Below are positions 62,894-64,000 of a DNA stretch of 64,000 nucleotides, in pieces (positions within the stretch are counted from its first letter, which is position 1; each line of letters opens with the position of its first letter). Source of the DNA: Inconstantimicrobium porci (GTDB taxonomy: Bacteria > Bacillota > Clostridia > Clostridiales > Clostridiaceae); assembly GCF_009696465.1 (NCBI RefSeq), contig NZ_VULX01000002.1:62001-126000 (forward strand). Reading direction: 5' to 3'. Position numbers and translations under genes: made by a program. Below the pieces are notes generated by a model that was not told the DNA's origin, did not search any database, and saw only the letters and a list, made by a program, of their open reading frames with translations.

Positions 62894-63598
62894 CTAGATT
62901 GCTTCTTCTTCCTGTTCTAGCACTTCTTTTGATACTATCTGTCCATCAAGAAGTCTGATAATTGAAGTTCCATATTCTGCTGACTTTTCTGAGTGTGTAA
63001 CCTGCACAAGTGTTTTGCCATATTCCTTATTTATCTTTCTGAAAAGCTCCATTATTTCTGCACCAGTCTTTGAATCAAGGTTTCCGATTGGTTCATCAAG
63101 GAAGATTATTTCTGGTTCAAAAATAAGAGCTCTTGCTATTGCTACTCTCTGCTGCTGTCCACCTGAAAGTTCTCTTGGTGTCATCTTTCTCTTTGCTTTC
63201 ATTCCTATGATATCAAGGATTTCATCAAGCTTCCCTTTATAATCCTTAAGCTTCTTTCCATCAAGTATAAGTGGAAGCATAATATTATCTTCAACTGATA
63301 AATTAGGTACAAGATTATAAAATTGAAATACAAATCCTATTTTATTTCTTCTAAGTTTACTCATTTCTTTTTCTTTTACTTTACTAAGATCTTTTCCGTT
63401 AATCTCAACTGAACCTGATGTAGGCTTATCTAGTCCTCCTAGAAGATAAAGTAATGTTGACTTTCCACCACCTGAAGGCCCCATTATAGAGACGAACTCG
63501 CCCTTTTCGACAGTAAAACTTATATTTTTTAAAACTTCAACGCTTTCCTTTCCAACTTTGAAACTCTTTTTTAAATTAGTAACTCTTATTGCATCCAT
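62894..63598 (-). CDS. ABC transporter ATPase (MacB/LolD type)
   Basis: A 234-aa ATPase with Walker A GPSGGGKSTLLYLL, Q-loop FVFQFYNLVPN, signature LSGGQQQRVAIARAL, Walker B IIFLDEPIGNLDS and switch histidine VTHSEK. TAGGAGG lies before the ATG. It follows an FtsX-type permease gene by 12 bases. Such sets export peptides or lipoproteins or sense antimicrobial peptides. Confidence 0.92.
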   Translation of the reverse strand: MDAIRVTNLKKSFKVGKESVEVLKNISFTVEKGEFVSIMGPSGGGKSTLLYLLGGLDKPTSGSVEINGKDLSKVKEKEMSKLRRNKIGFVFQFYNLVPNLSVEDNIMLPLILDGKKLKDYKGKLDEILDIIGMKAKRKMTPRELSGGQQQRVAIARALIFEPEIIFLDEPIGNLDSKTGAEIMELFRKINKEYGKTLVQVTHSEKSAEYGTSIIRLLDGQIVSKEVLEQEEEAI

Positions 63599-63610
63599 AT
63601 TCTTTTCCTC

Positions 63611-64000
63611 CTACTCATATCTTATTTCCTGAATTATTGATAACTTTCTATTCTTAATTAATGCTGGTATTGTCGCAATGAGGATTATTACTAATGATGC
63701 AATAAAATACTGTGGCACTACCTTAAAGTTCATTTCAATATCAAGCGGCATATTTAAAACATTTAAGAATCTTGATAAAAGTGATAATCCTAAAGTCACA
63801 TAAGACACTGATATAATTACTGCCCAGACAACTGATAATATTGATTCAATAATTATCATTTCTGTTATTTTCCATCTGCTCATTCCTACTGATTTAAGTA
63901 CTGCTATCTCTTTCTTTCTCTGCATAAAGCCAATGCTTATATTATTAAAGATTCCAATGGCAGCTATAAATATTGCCATGTAGCTGAATATGCTTAAAAC
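63611..64000 (-). CDS. FtsX-like ABC permease (partial, C-terminal end)
   Basis: The frame runs off the right edge. The visible 130 residues hold a membrane helix, the loop IGFMQRKKEIAVLKSVGMSR typical of MacB/FtsX permeases, two more helices and the end RKLSIIQEIRYE. It pairs with the ATPase just downstream. The N-terminal part and extracellular domain lie outside the window. Confidence 0.88.
   Translation of the reverse strand, partial: VLSIFSYMAIFIAAIGIFNNISIGFMQRKKEIAVLKSVGMSRWKITEMIIIESILSVVWAVIISVSYVTLGLSLLSRFLNVLNMPLDIEMNFKVVPQYFIASLVIILIATIPALIKNRKLSIIQEIRYE

Overview
The window reads as chromosome of a low-GC, butyrate-forming Clostridium sensu stricto, probably near C. butyricum or C. 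beijerinckii. The evidence is the AT-rich sequence, the AGA-rich codon use, the strong GGAGG ribosome binding sites, a T-box leader on thrS, a glmS ribozyme, a ptb-buk pair behind a Rex-like operator, and cdaA-cdaR near glmM-glmS. The species call is inference.

Layout. 1-5100: six tRNA genes in two clusters, a decayed ABC transporter operon with its ArsR-type regulator (1630-3706), and the thrS T-box leader. 5100-16900: thrS, an MFS exporter behind a leader-peptide attenuator, a nucleotidyltransferase/5-formyl-THF cyclo-ligase fusion, a PHP phosphatase, an L,D-transpeptidase, cstA, eutH, and a string of small GNAT, Nudix and HIT genes, several truncated. 16900-24300: an XRE regulator, then a lactococcin-972-type bacteriocin operon (precursor, two FtsX permeases, ATPase, anchored protein) with a divergent CPBP protease. 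24300-28113: two tandem ABC exporters and the stub of an IS3-type transposase.

28114-38854 is a Tn7-like transposon with a full tnsA-B-C-D-E operon. It sits 24 bp downstream of the glmS stop codon, the classical attTn7 position. Its right end has four abutting 20-bp repeats and its left end has three spaced copies in inverted orientation, the Tn7 pattern of TnsB sites. The cargo is an ABC transporter pair and a small secreted peptide. The five proteins match Tn7 proteins in order, size and catalytic spacing. No Cas genes are present. The left flank does not carry the target duplication expected from the right flank.

38855-64000 is mostly core: glmS with its ribozyme, a VanY-like peptidase, glmM, a YhbD-like regulator, a PBECR-like nuclease-fold protein, a free-standing structured RNA with its own promoter and terminator (44936-45217), an AIM24 protein, a nucleoside phosphorylase-like protein, a HAD hydrolase, buk and ptb, an FAD oxidoreductase, cdaR and cdaA, a SleB-type hydrolase, iadA, a TPR protein, a sigma/anti-sigma chimera, two chromate-transporter halves, and ABC transporter pieces.

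Two patterns run through the window. First, many genes look as if their middle, or the junction between neighbours, has been deleted, leaving joined N- and C-terminal pieces (1630, 2055, 14772, 16393, 59928, 62487). Second, a mosaic family of hairpin-rich intergenic repeats recurs near 88, 4832, 7061, 47172, 48135, 51737 and 62800.
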